From positions 43,815 to 107,814 of the IMG/VR virus record IMGVR_UViG_3300044646_001284: 64,000 bases of DNA. One strand, 5' to 3'. Source of the stretch: a virus. Numbering within the stretch: position 1 is the stretch's first letter; each line of letters opens with the position of its first letter. Below the pieces are notes generated by a model. The model was not told the origin of the DNA and searched no databases. It saw only the letters and a program-made list of their open reading frames with translations. Below, one piece after another: positions 45,329-53,702 of the stretch. The translations under genes and the position numbers were made by a program.

Positions 45329-47817
45329 ACTTTTACACGAATGTAGTTCTTGTTGGAAATGAAATACTTTCCAGAGGGTATTCTAACGGAAAACATTATA
45401 AAAACAGAGAGGATTTTTATCCAACTCTTTATGTTCAGACGAATAAAAAGACTAAGTTTAAAACCCTTGAAGGTAATTATGTAGAAGAAGTTAAACCAGG
45501 AACTATTCGTGAAACAAGAGATTTTATTAAAAGATATGAAAATGTAGAAAATTTTCAACTATCTGGAAATACCAGATACATCAATCAATATATTACAGAA
45601 AACTATCCTGATGAAATCAAGTTTGATATTTCTAAAATTAGATTGATTACTATTGACATTGAGGTTGCTTCTGAAAATGGGTTTCCTGATGTTAAGAGTT
45701 GTGCAGAAGAACTTCTGACAATTACTATTCAAGATTATAATACAAAAGAGATTACTACTTGGGGAGTAAAACCATTCAATAACAAACAAAAAAATGTAAC
45801 TTATCATTTGTGTTCTGGAGAAGCAGACCTGTTAGACCAGTTTATTTTCTGGTGGGAAAACTATTCTCCAGAAGTTATTACTGGTTGGAACTGTGATTTG
45901 TATGATATTCCATACATCTATGGAAGGATGTGTAGAATTATTGGTGAGAAAGTTGCTAAACAACTTTCTCCTTGGGGAATTGTCACAGAAAATGAAGTCT
46001 TCATAAAAGGTAGGACTCATAGTAGATATGATATTGCTGGGGTAACTATTCTTGACTATCTTGAACTTTATAAGAAATTTACATATAAAGCACAAGAATC
46101 ATATCGTCTGGACCACATTGCTGATGTAGAGCTTGGTCAGAAAAAACTTGACCACTCTGAGTTTGATACTTTTAAAGAGTTTTATACCAAAGGTTGGCAG
46201 AAGTTTGTTGAATACAACATCGTTGACGTGGAACTTGTTGACCGTTTGGAAGACAAGATGAAACTGATTGAGTTGGCAATTACTATGGCTTATGATGCTA
46301 AAGTAAATTATAATGATGTATTCTTTCAGGTAAGGACTTGGGATTCTATTATCTACAATTATTTGAAGGAACGAAATATTGTTATTCCTTTCAAAAAAGA
46401 AACTAAAAAAGATGCTAAGTTTGCTGGTGCTTATGTAAAAGAACCTATTCCTGGAAAGTATGATTGGGTTGTGTCTTTTGACCTCAACTCCCTATATCCA
46501 CACCTTCTGATGATGTATAACATTAGTCCAGAAACTTATGTTGGTATGAAACATCCAACAGCAACTGTTGATAGGATTTTGCAACAATCTATAGATTTTT
46601 CTGATTACAAAGACTATGCAGTTTGTGCTAATGGTGCAATGTATAGAAAGGATATTAAAGGATTTCTTCCAGAGTTGATGGAAAAGATGTATAGTGATCG
46701 TGTCATCTATAAAAAGAAGATGCTTGTTGCTAAACAACAGTATGAAAAAACTCCCACTAAAGAGTTGGAAAAAGAAATTGCCAGATGTAATAACATTCAG
46801 ATGGCAAAGAAGATTTCTCTAAACTCTGCTTATGGTGCTGTTGGCAATGAATACTTCAGATACTTCAAGTTGGAAAATGCAGAAGCAGTTACACTTTCTG
46901 GTCAAGTTTCAATTAGATGGATTGAAAATAAACTTAATGAATATCTGAACAAACTTCTCAAAACTGATGAGGTAGATTATGTTATTGCTGTGGATACTGA
47001 TTCCGTGTATCTTAATATGGGTCCTTTGGTTGAAATTATATTCAAGGGACGAGAGAAAACTACTGAAAGCATTGTCACGTTCCTTGATAAGATCTGTCAG
47101 GTGGAACTTGAAAAGTATATTGAAGGTTGCTACCAAGAACTGGCGAACTATGTAAATGCCTATGAACAGAAGATGCAGATGAAGCGTGAGAACATTGCTG
47201 ATCGTGGAATCTGGACTGCCAAGAAAAGATACATTCTCAATGTCTGGGATAGTGAAGGTGTTAGATATGAAACTCCTAAACTGAAGATGATGGGTATTGA
47301 GGCAGTTAAATCTTCAACTCCTGCTCCTTGTAGGGTGAAAATTAAAGAAGCACTCAATATCATTATGACTAAGACTGAAGATGAGTTGATTGATTTTGTG
47401 AGTAATTTTAAGAAAGAGTTTTCTAATCTTAACCCAGAAGACATTGCTTTTCCCAGATCAGTTAATGAACTTCTTAAGTATAAGTCAAATCAAACAATTT
47501 ATAGTAAAGGAACCCCTATTCACACCAGAGGAGCTTTGTTGTATAATCACTATATCAAAGATAAAAGTTTGGACTCAAAATATCCATTGATTAACAATGG
47601 TGAAAAAATCAAGTTCATTTTTCTAAAGAAGGCAAACCCAATTAGAGAAAATGTAATCTCATTCATTCAACAGTTTCCCAAGGAACTTGGATTAGTCAAA
47701 TATGTAGATTATGATTTACAATTTGAAAAGAGTTTTATTGAACCACTCAAAAGCATTCTAAACTGTATTGGTTGGAATGTAGAAAAAACAACAACATTAG
47801 ATTCACTTTTTGCATAA
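45325..47817 (+). CDS. 43: DNA polymerase gp43
   Basis: Family B replicative polymerase with proofreading exonuclease. The 830-residue protein has exonuclease motif [10 protein letters not shown] (109-117), exonuclease motif [17 protein letters not shown] near 190, motif [15 protein letters not shown] near 384, motif [16 protein letters not shown] near 493, and motif [10 protein letters not shown] with D557 and D559. T4 gp43 has 898 residues. No intein or split is visible, although polymerase genes of some T4-like phages carry such insertions. It is followed by uvsX after two bases. Confidence 0.97.
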   Translation: MNFYTNVVLVGNEILSRGYSNGKHYKNREDFYPTLYVQTNKKTKFKTLEGNYVEEVKPGTIRETRDFIKRYENVENFQLSGNTRYINQYITENYPDEIKFDISKIRLITIDIEVASENGFPDVKSCAEELLTITIQDYNTKEITTWGVKPFNNKQKNVTYHLCSGEADLLDQFIFWWENYSPEVITGWNCDLYDIPYIYGRMCRIIGEKVAKQLSPWGIVTENEVFIKGRTHSRYDIAGVTILDYLELYKKFTYKAQESYRLDHIADVELGQKKLDHSEFDTFKEFYTKGWQKFVEYNIVDVELVDRLEDKMKLIELAITMAYDAKVNYNDVFFQVRTWDSIIYNYLKERNIVIPFKKETKKDAKFAGAYVKEPIPGKYDWVVSFDLNSLYPHLLMMYNISPETYVGMKHPTATVDRILQQSIDFSDYKDYAVCANGAMYRKDIKGFLPELMEKMYSDRVIYKKKMLVAKQQYEKTPTKELEKEIARCNNIQMAKKISLNSAYGAVGNEYFRYFKLENAEAVTLSGQVSIRWIENKLNEYLNKLLKTDEVDYVIAVDTDSVYLNMGPLVEIIFKGREKTTESIVTFLDKICQVELEKYIEGCYQELANYVNAYEQKMQMKRENIADRGIWTAKKRYILNVWDSEGVRYETPKLKMMGIEAVKSSTPAPCRVKIKEALNIIMTKTEDELIDFVSNFKKEFSNLNPEDIAFPRSVNELLKYKSNQTIYSKGTPIHTRGALLYNHYIKDKSLDSKYPLINNGEKIKFIFLKKANPIRENVISFIQQFPKELGLVKYVDYDLQFEKSFIEPLKSILNCIGWNVEKTTTLDSLFA

Positions 47818-47819
47818 CT

Positions 47820-48824
47820 ATGGACTTTCTTAAAGATATCGTAAAGGAAATTGGTGGAGAATACACACAACTGGCAGCAGACATTGATGAAACTGAAACA
47901 TATGTGGACACAGGTAGTTACATATTCAATGCTCTTGTGTCTGGGAGTATCAATGGTGGTGTATCTGGTAACAAAATCACTGCAATTGCAGGTGAAAGTT
48001 CTACTGGAAAAACATTCTTCTCTCTTGCAGTTGTCAAGCATTTTCTTGATAATAATACTAATGGATATTGTCTGTATTTTGATACTGAAGCTGCAATAAC
48101 AAAATCCATGCTTGAAAGTAGAGGATTGGATACCAGTAGAGTTGTAGTTGTTAATGTTGTTACTATTGAAGAGTTTAGGTCAAAGGCACTTAAAGCAGTT
48201 GATTTGTATCTCAAAAGAAAAGAAGGAGAACGTAAACCTTGTATGTTTGTTCTTGATTCTCTTGGTATGCTTTCTACAGAAAAGGAAATTCAAGATGCTT
48301 TAGATGATAAGCAAGTTCGTGACATGACTAAATCGCAACTTATCAAAGGTGCATTTAGAATGTTGACTCTTAAATTGGGACAAGCAAAGATTCCTATGAT
48401 TGTAACTAATCACACTTATGATGTTGTTGGTTCATATGTACCAACTAAAGAAATGAGTGGTGGTTCTGGTCTTAAGTATGCAGCATCTACAATCATCTAT
48501 CTTTCTAAAAAGAAAGAAAAGGATGGCACTGAAGTAGTTGGTAATATCATCAAGGCAACAACCCACAAATCAAGGTTGAGTAAAGAAAATAAAACAGTAG
48601 AGATTCGTCTTTATTATGATGAGAGGGGATTGGATAAGTATTATGGTCTTTTAGAGTTGGCGGAAAAATATGAAATCTTCAAGAAGGTGGGAACTCGTTA
48701 TGATGTGGGAAATGGTATTACTCAGTTTGGAAAAACTATTATGGAAGCTCCACAGAAATACTTTACGCCAGAAATCCTCCAAGCACTTGATGAAGTAGCA
48801 AAAAAAGAATTTTCTTATGGTTGA
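47820..48824 (+). CDS. uvsX: Recombinase UvsX
   Basis: RecA-like recombinase for strand exchange and recombination-dependent replication. The ATG at 47820, two bases after the polymerase stop, gives [17 protein letters not shown]; an upstream TTG at 47772 inside gene 43 is rejected. The 334-residue protein has Walker A GESSTGKT at 59-66, [10 protein letters not shown] near 88, [11 protein letters not shown] (Walker B) near 147, and the loop region [14 protein letters not shown] near 213-226. T4 UvsX has 391 residues. Its partner uvsY lies 14 kb upstream. Confidence 0.95.
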   Translation: MDFLKDIVKEIGGEYTQLAADIDETETYVDTGSYIFNALVSGSINGGVSGNKITAIAGESSTGKTFFSLAVVKHFLDNNTNGYCLYFDTEAAITKSMLESRGLDTSRVVVVNVVTIEEFRSKALKAVDLYLKRKEGERKPCMFVLDSLGMLSTEKEIQDALDDKQVRDMTKSQLIKGAFRMLTLKLGQAKIPMIVTNHTYDVVGSYVPTKEMSGGSGLKYAASTIIYLSKKKEKDGTEVVGNIIKATTHKSRLSKENKTVEIRLYYDERGLDKYYGLLELAEKYEIFKKVGTRYDVGNGITQFGKTIMEAPQKYFTPEILQALDEVAKKEFSYG

Positions 48825-48829
48825 TTTGA

Positions 48830-50209
48830 ATGGATAGTATTGAAGTTACAATTTTAAGAAATTTACTTTTTAATAATGAATATTGCAGAAAGGTTTTACC
48901 TTTTATTAAATTAGATTATTTTGAGAACTTTCATGAGAAAGTTCTCTTTGATGAAATGAGTAAGTTTATCACTACATATGACAGTCTTGCTACCAAAGAA
49001 GTTCTCTTGATTGAGGCAGAAAAAAGAACTGATATTAGTGAAGATACTTATAAAACAATCTGTGAATATGTTTCTAATCTTGATGATTCCCCAGCAGAAC
49101 TCAACTGGTTGATTGACACTACAGAAAAGTGGTGTAGAGATCGTGCCATTTATCTGGCACTCATGGAATCAATTAAAATTGCTGATGGTCAGGAAGAAAC
49201 AAAATCAAGAGATGCCATTCCATCTATTTTGCAAGAAGCACTTGCTATTGGATTTGACCACAATATTGGACATGATTACTTAAATGACTATGAACAAAGA
49301 TATGAATCATATCACAGGAAGGAAGACAAAATTCCATTTGACCTTGATTACTTCAACAAAATTACAAAAGGTGGCATACCTAATAAGACTCTCAATATCG
49401 CTTTGGCTGGCACAGGTGTCGGGAAAAGTTTATTCATGTGCCATATGGCTAGCTCCGTCCTCCTGCAAGGGCGCAATGTTCTCTACATTACACTTGAAAT
49501 GGCAGAAGAAAGGATTGCTGAAAGAATTGATGCAAATCTTTTGAATGTTAATATCAAAGATATTGAAGAACTTCCCAAGAAAGTTTTTGAAACTAAAGTA
49601 AATAGCATTAGTAAAAAGACTCAAGGGACTTTAATTATTAAAGAATACCCTACTGCTTCTGCTCATACAGGGCACTTTAAGGCACTTCTCAATGAACTTT
49701 CTCTCAAGAAATCATTTAGACCTGATATTATTTTCATTGACTACCTTAATATTTGTGGTTCCTCTAGGTATAAGGCAAACTTTTCAGTCAATTCTTATAG
49801 TTATGTCAAAGCAATTGCTGAAGAACTTAGAGGTTTGGCAGTGGAATTCAATGTTCCCATTGTCTCTGCTACCCAGACTACCCGCAGTGGTTATGGCAAC
49901 TCTGATGTTGAACTTACTGATACTAGTGAGTCCTTTGGTCTCCCTGCTACTGCTGATCTTATGTTTGCCCTTATTAGCACTGAAGAGTTGGAGCAACTTG
50001 GGCAGATTATGGTAAAGCAATTGAAAAATAGATATAATGACCCTACCATCAATAAAAGATTTGTTGTTGGTATTGATAGAGCAAAAATGAGACTCTATGA
50101 TTGTGAACAGAAGGCACAAGATAATATTCTTGACTCTGGAAAGGAAGAGGAGTATACTTATGAAGAAGAACCTAAAAAAGACAAATTCGCTGGATTTAAA
50201 TTCTCATGA
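48830..50209 (+). CDS. 41: Replicative helicase gp41
   Basis: DnaB-type hexameric helicase of the primosome, 459 residues (T4 475). It begins MDSIEVTILRNLLFNNEYC, and has Walker A AGTGVGKS at 193-200, Walker B DIIFIDYLNICGS near 299-311, and VPIVSATQTTRSGYGN near 342-357 (H4-type loop motif). A short stretch around 49390-49480 near the Walker A is more GC-rich than the surroundings. The C terminus KDKFAGFKFS resembles the C terminus of NrdB in this window (KDTFAGFKL). It overlaps mazG by four bases. Confidence 0.95.
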   Translation: MDSIEVTILRNLLFNNEYCRKVLPFIKLDYFENFHEKVLFDEMSKFITTYDSLATKEVLLIEAEKRTDISEDTYKTICEYVSNLDDSPAELNWLIDTTEKWCRDRAIYLALMESIKIADGQEETKSRDAIPSILQEALAIGFDHNIGHDYLNDYEQRYESYHRKEDKIPFDLDYFNKITKGGIPNKTLNIALAGTGVGKSLFMCHMASSVLLQGRNVLYITLEMAEERIAERIDANLLNVNIKDIEELPKKVFETKVNSISKKTQGTLIIKEYPTASAHTGHFKALLNELSLKKSFRPDIIFIDYLNICGSSRYKANFSVNSYSYVKAIAEELRGLAVEFNVPIVSATQTTRSGYGNSDVELTDTSESFGLPATADLMFALISTEELEQLGQIMVKQLKNRYNDPTINKRFVVGIDRAKMRLYDCEQKAQDNILDSGKEEEYTYEEEPKKDKFAGFKFS

Positions 50210-50616
50210 TTGATAAAGTTGATTTTAACAAGTATAAAAACTTTGTAGATGCAGTTACATCAGATGCATCAAAAGATTTTGTAGCATTTTCAGATCGTAT
50301 TGTAGAACTGGATCGCAAAGGTGCTAATATTGAACGCCTTCTCACTGCTGGTGTTGGCATCAATGCTGAAGGTGGTGAGTTTCTTGAGATTGTTAAGAAG
50401 ATGATTTTTCAAGGTAAGCCATGGAATGAAGATAACAAAGACCACCTGATTACTGAACTTGGTGATATGATGTGGTATGTTATGCAGGCATGTATTGCTC
50501 TTGAAGTTCCTTTGGATTATGTGGTTTCGAGGAATGTTGACAAACTGATGAAGCGTTATCCTGAAGGTGCATTTGATGTATTCTATTCGGAACATCGTTC
50601 TGAAGACGATAGATAA
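50206..50616 (+). CDS. mazG: MazG-type nucleotide pyrophosphohydrolase
   Basis: A 136-residue MazG-fold enzyme typical of cyanophages. The metal-binding set is visible: E55, E58 and E61 in AEGGEFLEIVKK, and E84 and D87 in ITELGDMMWYVMQ. KPWNEDNKDHL between them is a conserved cyanophage loop. It hydrolyses nucleoside triphosphates. Suggested roles are nucleotide recycling for phage DNA or manipulation of host ppGpp, but the substrate cannot be read from sequence. It overlaps gene 41 by four bases and so belongs to the replication operon. Confidence 0.9.
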   Translation: MIDKVDFNKYKNFVDAVTSDASKDFVAFSDRIVELDRKGANIERLLTAGVGINAEGGEFLEIVKKMIFQGKPWNEDNKDHLITELGDMMWYVMQACIALEVPLDYVVSRNVDKLMKRYPEGAFDVFYSEHRSEDDR

Positions 50617-50628
50617 TAATAAAAACCT

Positions 50629-51399
50629 ATGACTGCAAAATTTGATAGGTATGAAATACTAATTGCAGAAGAGATTAATAAAATAAAAGGTCTTACTGCG
50701 ATAAGACCTGCATCAAATGTTCATTATTCTGATGTAAAAATTACAAAAAATGGAAAAACCTCTTTTGTAGAAGTAAAGATGGAAGATAGTAAGGGACAAT
50801 ATCCACAAATTGTAAATACAAGATTTAATTATAATATTACATTACCTGGAAAATGGGGATCTACTAATCCTGGTGCAGCAGCTGAATTTATGGTAGATAA
50901 ACTAAATTCCTCAACGATAACAAAAAATATTGTAAAAGAATTATCTCAATTTATTAAAATACCTTTAGATAAATTAAAGATTCCAACAACTTTTGGAAAT
51001 TTAAAAAAATATGCTGATGTATCTCCATCTAAAGAACAAATTAAAAAATTTTTTTCTGATGGTGGAGGAATAAGAGGTAGGCAATATATTTTTGAAATTA
51101 AAAATATAGATATGAGTGAACTAGCTAAATTACATTATATGACTGGAAAAACATTTCCTGCAGACTACATACAACTGGGAGACAATTTTTTTAGAATGAA
51201 TGAACATGATACTTTTAATCTTAAACATGTTCCTATGTTAAATGGAAAAGGAAATTTGTTAGTTAGATTTTCTATACTAAATTCAAAAAATTATTATGAA
51301 ATTCAACCTGAAGCAAAGTTTAATAAAAATAGTATTGTAAAAAGTCAATATTCATTTCACCCAGGAACTAAAAAGTTAAACCCATTTTTTTCTTTATAA
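50629..51399 (+). CDS. Hypothetical protein with PD-(D/E)XK-like nuclease residues
   Basis: A 256-residue basic protein that I do not recognise as a named family. Residues 5-50 hold FDRYEILIAEEINKIKG, then NVHYSDVKI and TSFVEVKMED: a helix with Glu14, Asp35 at a strand start, and E48-x-K50. This is the spacing of the PD-(D/E)XK nuclease core. The rest has RGRQYIFEIKNID and a C-terminal FHPGTKKLNPFFSL. It is three bases upstream of another candidate nuclease and then a DNA methyltransferase, so a restriction-like or DNA-processing role is possible. A structural or resolvase function is an alternative. Confidence 0.5.
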   Translation: MTAKFDRYEILIAEEINKIKGLTAIRPASNVHYSDVKITKNGKTSFVEVKMEDSKGQYPQIVNTRFNYNITLPGKWGSTNPGAAAEFMVDKLNSSTITKNIVKELSQFIKIPLDKLKIPTTFGNLKKYADVSPSKEQIKKFFSDGGGIRGRQYIFEIKNIDMSELAKLHYMTGKTFPADYIQLGDNFFRMNEHDTFNLKHVPMLNGKGNLLVRFSILNSKNYYEIQPEAKFNKNSIVKSQYSFHPGTKKLNPFFSL

Positions 51400-51401
51400 C
51401 T

Positions 51402-52679
51402 ATGGCAACAGAAACAGATTTATTTGAAGCAGCTTCTATAGTTACTTTTTATTATGCGATAGATAAAGGTGCCAACTTAATCCCCAATCAGGATTTAATT
51501 CTTTTTGAAGATTTGAAAAAAGAATTTCCTAATATGGATAAAGAATGGTATGAAGGTTTGCTCAAACAAGCAAGAGCACTTGTAAAATATCTTTCTCATT
51601 CTGAAGGTGCTGAAGATACTTCTTGGAAATATGCAAGATATGGTGGTAAAACAAAAACTCTACCTCCAAATAAAGATACTGATATCTATGATTATATTTG
51701 GAATAGTTTTAATAGACAGCAGCAACAATTATTTACAGGTAAAAAAGATAGTTGGAATACTACAGATGTCTATATGGTAAAATCATCTGAAGAATATAAA
51801 ATTAAACAAATGGTAGATTTGTTAAAAGATGAATTTTCAGATGGAACAACTGCACCAGAAGTATTTGTTGGAACTGTTAATGCTTACTTGAGCCAACTTT
51901 TAAGAGATAAAAAACTTGTAGGTATTTCTCTTAAAAAGCCAACAAAGGCAGAACCAGAATCTCATGTATATGAAACCAATCTTGATGTTGGTCCTGATGG
52001 AATTGAAGTTCATGAAGGTAATATTATAGGTGAAATGTTTACTTATATGGAAATAAGTAAAAGAGGTGGTGAAACTGATTTTGCAGGAAACTCCTTAACC
52101 TTTGAGGCACAATTTAAAGCAGGAAAATATATTAAAAGATATTTTTGGGAGAGTAAAGTTTCAAGTGCTGCTGCTCATGCAACAGAACCAAGAGATAGAG
52201 TTCCTAATAATAAAGGAAAATATGTAAATGCTACTGCAAGAAATGGTGCTATTCCTGCTCCAAAAATGGCAGACCTTGTTAAAAAGTATACTGGGGAAGA
52301 TATTAATTACAACATTCCTTTAAGTGGAAAATTTACAGATGCTCATTTGAAATATTGGCAAAAGTATTTTAAAGACATAGTTTCTGATAGAACCATTAAA
52401 AAAGATTTTGGTAAAGTTTCTGTTTTGGGAAGACAAGTTTCTCCAGAAGTTTTTATTGAATTAGCTTTTGAATTGGATAAGGTATCTCCAAATCCATCTG
52501 GTAAAAACTTTGCAGTTAAGTTGAGAAGTAAGTTAAGAATTTTGAGATACATTAAAATGTTTATTGGAGCAAAAAGACAAGGAAAATTAGCAGAACTTAT
52601 TACTCATGCGTACTTCTTGTCATCAAAAATGAACATTAGTCAAGCAGACTTGTCTGGACCCTTTATCAAGGTCCAGTGA
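51402..52679 (+). CDS. Hypothetical protein with possible PD-(D/E)XK-like domain
   Basis: A 425-residue protein. Residues 112-180 read TGKKDSWNTTDVYMVKS, then a helix, then KLVGISLKKPTK: W-N-x-x-D-(V/I) followed by G-I-S-L-K-K is a pattern I associate with PD-(D/E)XK-type nuclease domains in phage proteins, with Asp122 and Lys178 as possible catalytic residues. The first 100 residues are helical (KEWYEGLLKQARALVKYLSH), and the C-terminal half (about 220-425) is unknown. It starts two bases after the upstream candidate nuclease, which suggests they work together, and is followed by a methyltransferase gene. The function is unproven. Confidence 0.45.
   Translation: MATETDLFEAASIVTFYYAIDKGANLIPNQDLILFEDLKKEFPNMDKEWYEGLLKQARALVKYLSHSEGAEDTSWKYARYGGKTKTLPPNKDTDIYDYIWNSFNRQQQQLFTGKKDSWNTTDVYMVKSSEEYKIKQMVDLLKDEFSDGTTAPEVFVGTVNAYLSQLLRDKKLVGISLKKPTKAEPESHVYETNLDVGPDGIEVHEGNIIGEMFTYMEISKRGGETDFAGNSLTFEAQFKAGKYIKRYFWESKVSSAAAHATEPRDRVPNNKGKYVNATARNGAIPAPKMADLVKKYTGEDINYNIPLSGKFTDAHLKYWQKYFKDIVSDRTIKKDFGKVSVLGRQVSPEVFIELAFELDKVSPNPSGKNFAVKLRSKLRILRYIKMFIGAKRQGKLAELITHAYFLSSKMNISQADLSGPFIKVQ
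52654..52676. repeat. Inverted repeat before the methyltransferase gene
   Basis: CTGGACC (52654-52660) and GGTCCAG (52670-52676) form a perfect 7-bp arm pair around nine bases. No T run follows, so it is not a standard terminator. It covers the place of the -35 region of the downstream extended -10 promoter and could be an operator or a message hairpin. Confidence 0.5.
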
Positions 52680-52681
52680 TG

Positions 52682-52690
52682 TGCTATACT
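52682..52690 (+). promoter_or_regulatory. Extended -10 promoter for the methyltransferase
   Basis: TGCTATACT (52682-52690) matches an extended -10, with the same TATACT as the gene 55 promoter. No clear -35 is present. The next start codon is 20 bases downstream with TGGAGA as ribosome binding site. Confidence 0.5.
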
Positions 52691-52710
52691 GGTAAAATAC
52701 TGGAGACCTT

Positions 52711-53478
52711 ATGATTGACCTGAGAACTGGAGACTGTATTGAGTTGGCAAAACAACTTGATGACAACTCTATTGATTGCACTGTAACTTCACCACCATAC
52801 AACAAACAAAAGATTGGTGGTGGTTTGTTTCGTAAAATTGAATATGATAATTTTGATGATTCACTTCCAGAGGATGTTTATCAAGAGCAACAGATTGAAC
52901 TTCTGAATGTTCTTTTTGACAAAACCAAAGAGGGTGGTTCTTTATTTTACAATCATAAAGTCAGGTATCTTGAAGGTAATGCAACTTCTCCTTGGGCATG
53001 GTTGCCTAAAACTAAATGGCACATCAGAGAAGAGATTATCTGGAACAGAGGTAGTGGTCCAGAGATTTCTGGATACAGATTCACACAGATTGATGAAAGA
53101 ATCTACTGGTTGTGTAAAGGTGCTAAGCGTCCTAAACTTCCCAGAAGGTCTGTAAACTATGGAAGTGTTTGGAAGTTTGGACCTGAGATGAAGAATCCTC
53201 ATCCTGCACCATTTCCTATTGTTCTTCCACTTCGTTGCATCCAAGCAGTAATGGAATCTCCTGGTGTTATTCTTGATCCTTACAGTGGATCAGGAACTAC
53301 AGGTCTTGCTGCTACGCTTCTTGGTCATGATTACATTGGGTTTGATCTTTCTGATGATTATCATACTATGGCAAAAGAAAGAATCAATAATCCATCCAGA
53401 AGAGACCTTGAAAGGTTTACCGAAGAGTGTGGTGTTGAGGTAAATACAGAAAGAGATATCTTTACCTTACTTTCCTGA
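52711..53478 (+). CDS. Site-specific DNA methyltransferase (beta class)
   Basis: A 255-residue SAM-dependent methyltransferase. Catalytic motif IV TSPPY at 26-30 comes first, and the SAM-binding motif ILDPYSGSGTTGLAA near 187-201 comes last, the order of beta-class enzymes that methylate cytosine N4 or adenine N6. GHDYIGFDLSDDYHTMA after it is motif II. S-P-P-Y favours N4-cytosine, but this is not decisive. It has its own promoter and follows two candidate nucleases. A second methylase (dam) is in the clamp-loader operon. It may protect phage DNA against host or its own nuclease. Confidence 0.9.
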   Translation: MIDLRTGDCIELAKQLDDNSIDCTVTSPPYNKQKIGGGLFRKIEYDNFDDSLPEDVYQEQQIELLNVLFDKTKEGGSLFYNHKVRYLEGNATSPWAWLPKTKWHIREEIIWNRGSGPEISGYRFTQIDERIYWLCKGAKRPKLPRRSVNYGSVWKFGPEMKNPHPAPFPIVLPLRCIQAVMESPGVILDPYSGSGTTGLAATLLGHDYIGFDLSDDYHTMAKERINNPSRRDLERFTEECGVEVNTERDIFTLLS

Positions 53479-53702
53479 TGGAAGAATTTTTCGATGACTT
53501 AATTAGATTATACAAACAACACATAAGAATTACGCAACTAAAAAAGAAAACTATTGAAAATTTTTCCAGATTTTATGTAAGTTTTGTAGACCAAGACAAA
53601 AATCCAAAAGATAAGAAAGATAAATATTTACAAGTAAAACGACTTGGTTTGCAATATATTCAGCAAAACCAAGATTTGATATATAAAAAAATTAATAAAT
53701 GA
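53478..53702 (+). CDS. Small basic hypothetical protein
   Basis: A 74-residue, Lys-rich, helical protein starting MEEFFDDLIRLYKQHIRITQ, with no recognised domain. The start shares a base with the methyltransferase stop (TGATG), and the stop overlaps the next start (ATGA), so it is translated within this cluster. The many Lys residues suggest nucleic-acid contact, which is only a guess. Confidence 0.5.
   Translation: MEEFFDDLIRLYKQHIRITQLKKKTIENFSRFYVSFVDQDKNPKDKKDKYLQVKRLGLQYIQQNQDLIYKKINK

Noticed and set aside
45325-47817. Intein, intron or split in DNA polymerase
   Set aside because: All exonuclease and polymerase motifs occur in order in one frame at expected spacing. The same check on nrdA, nrdB and gene 17 also showed nothing.
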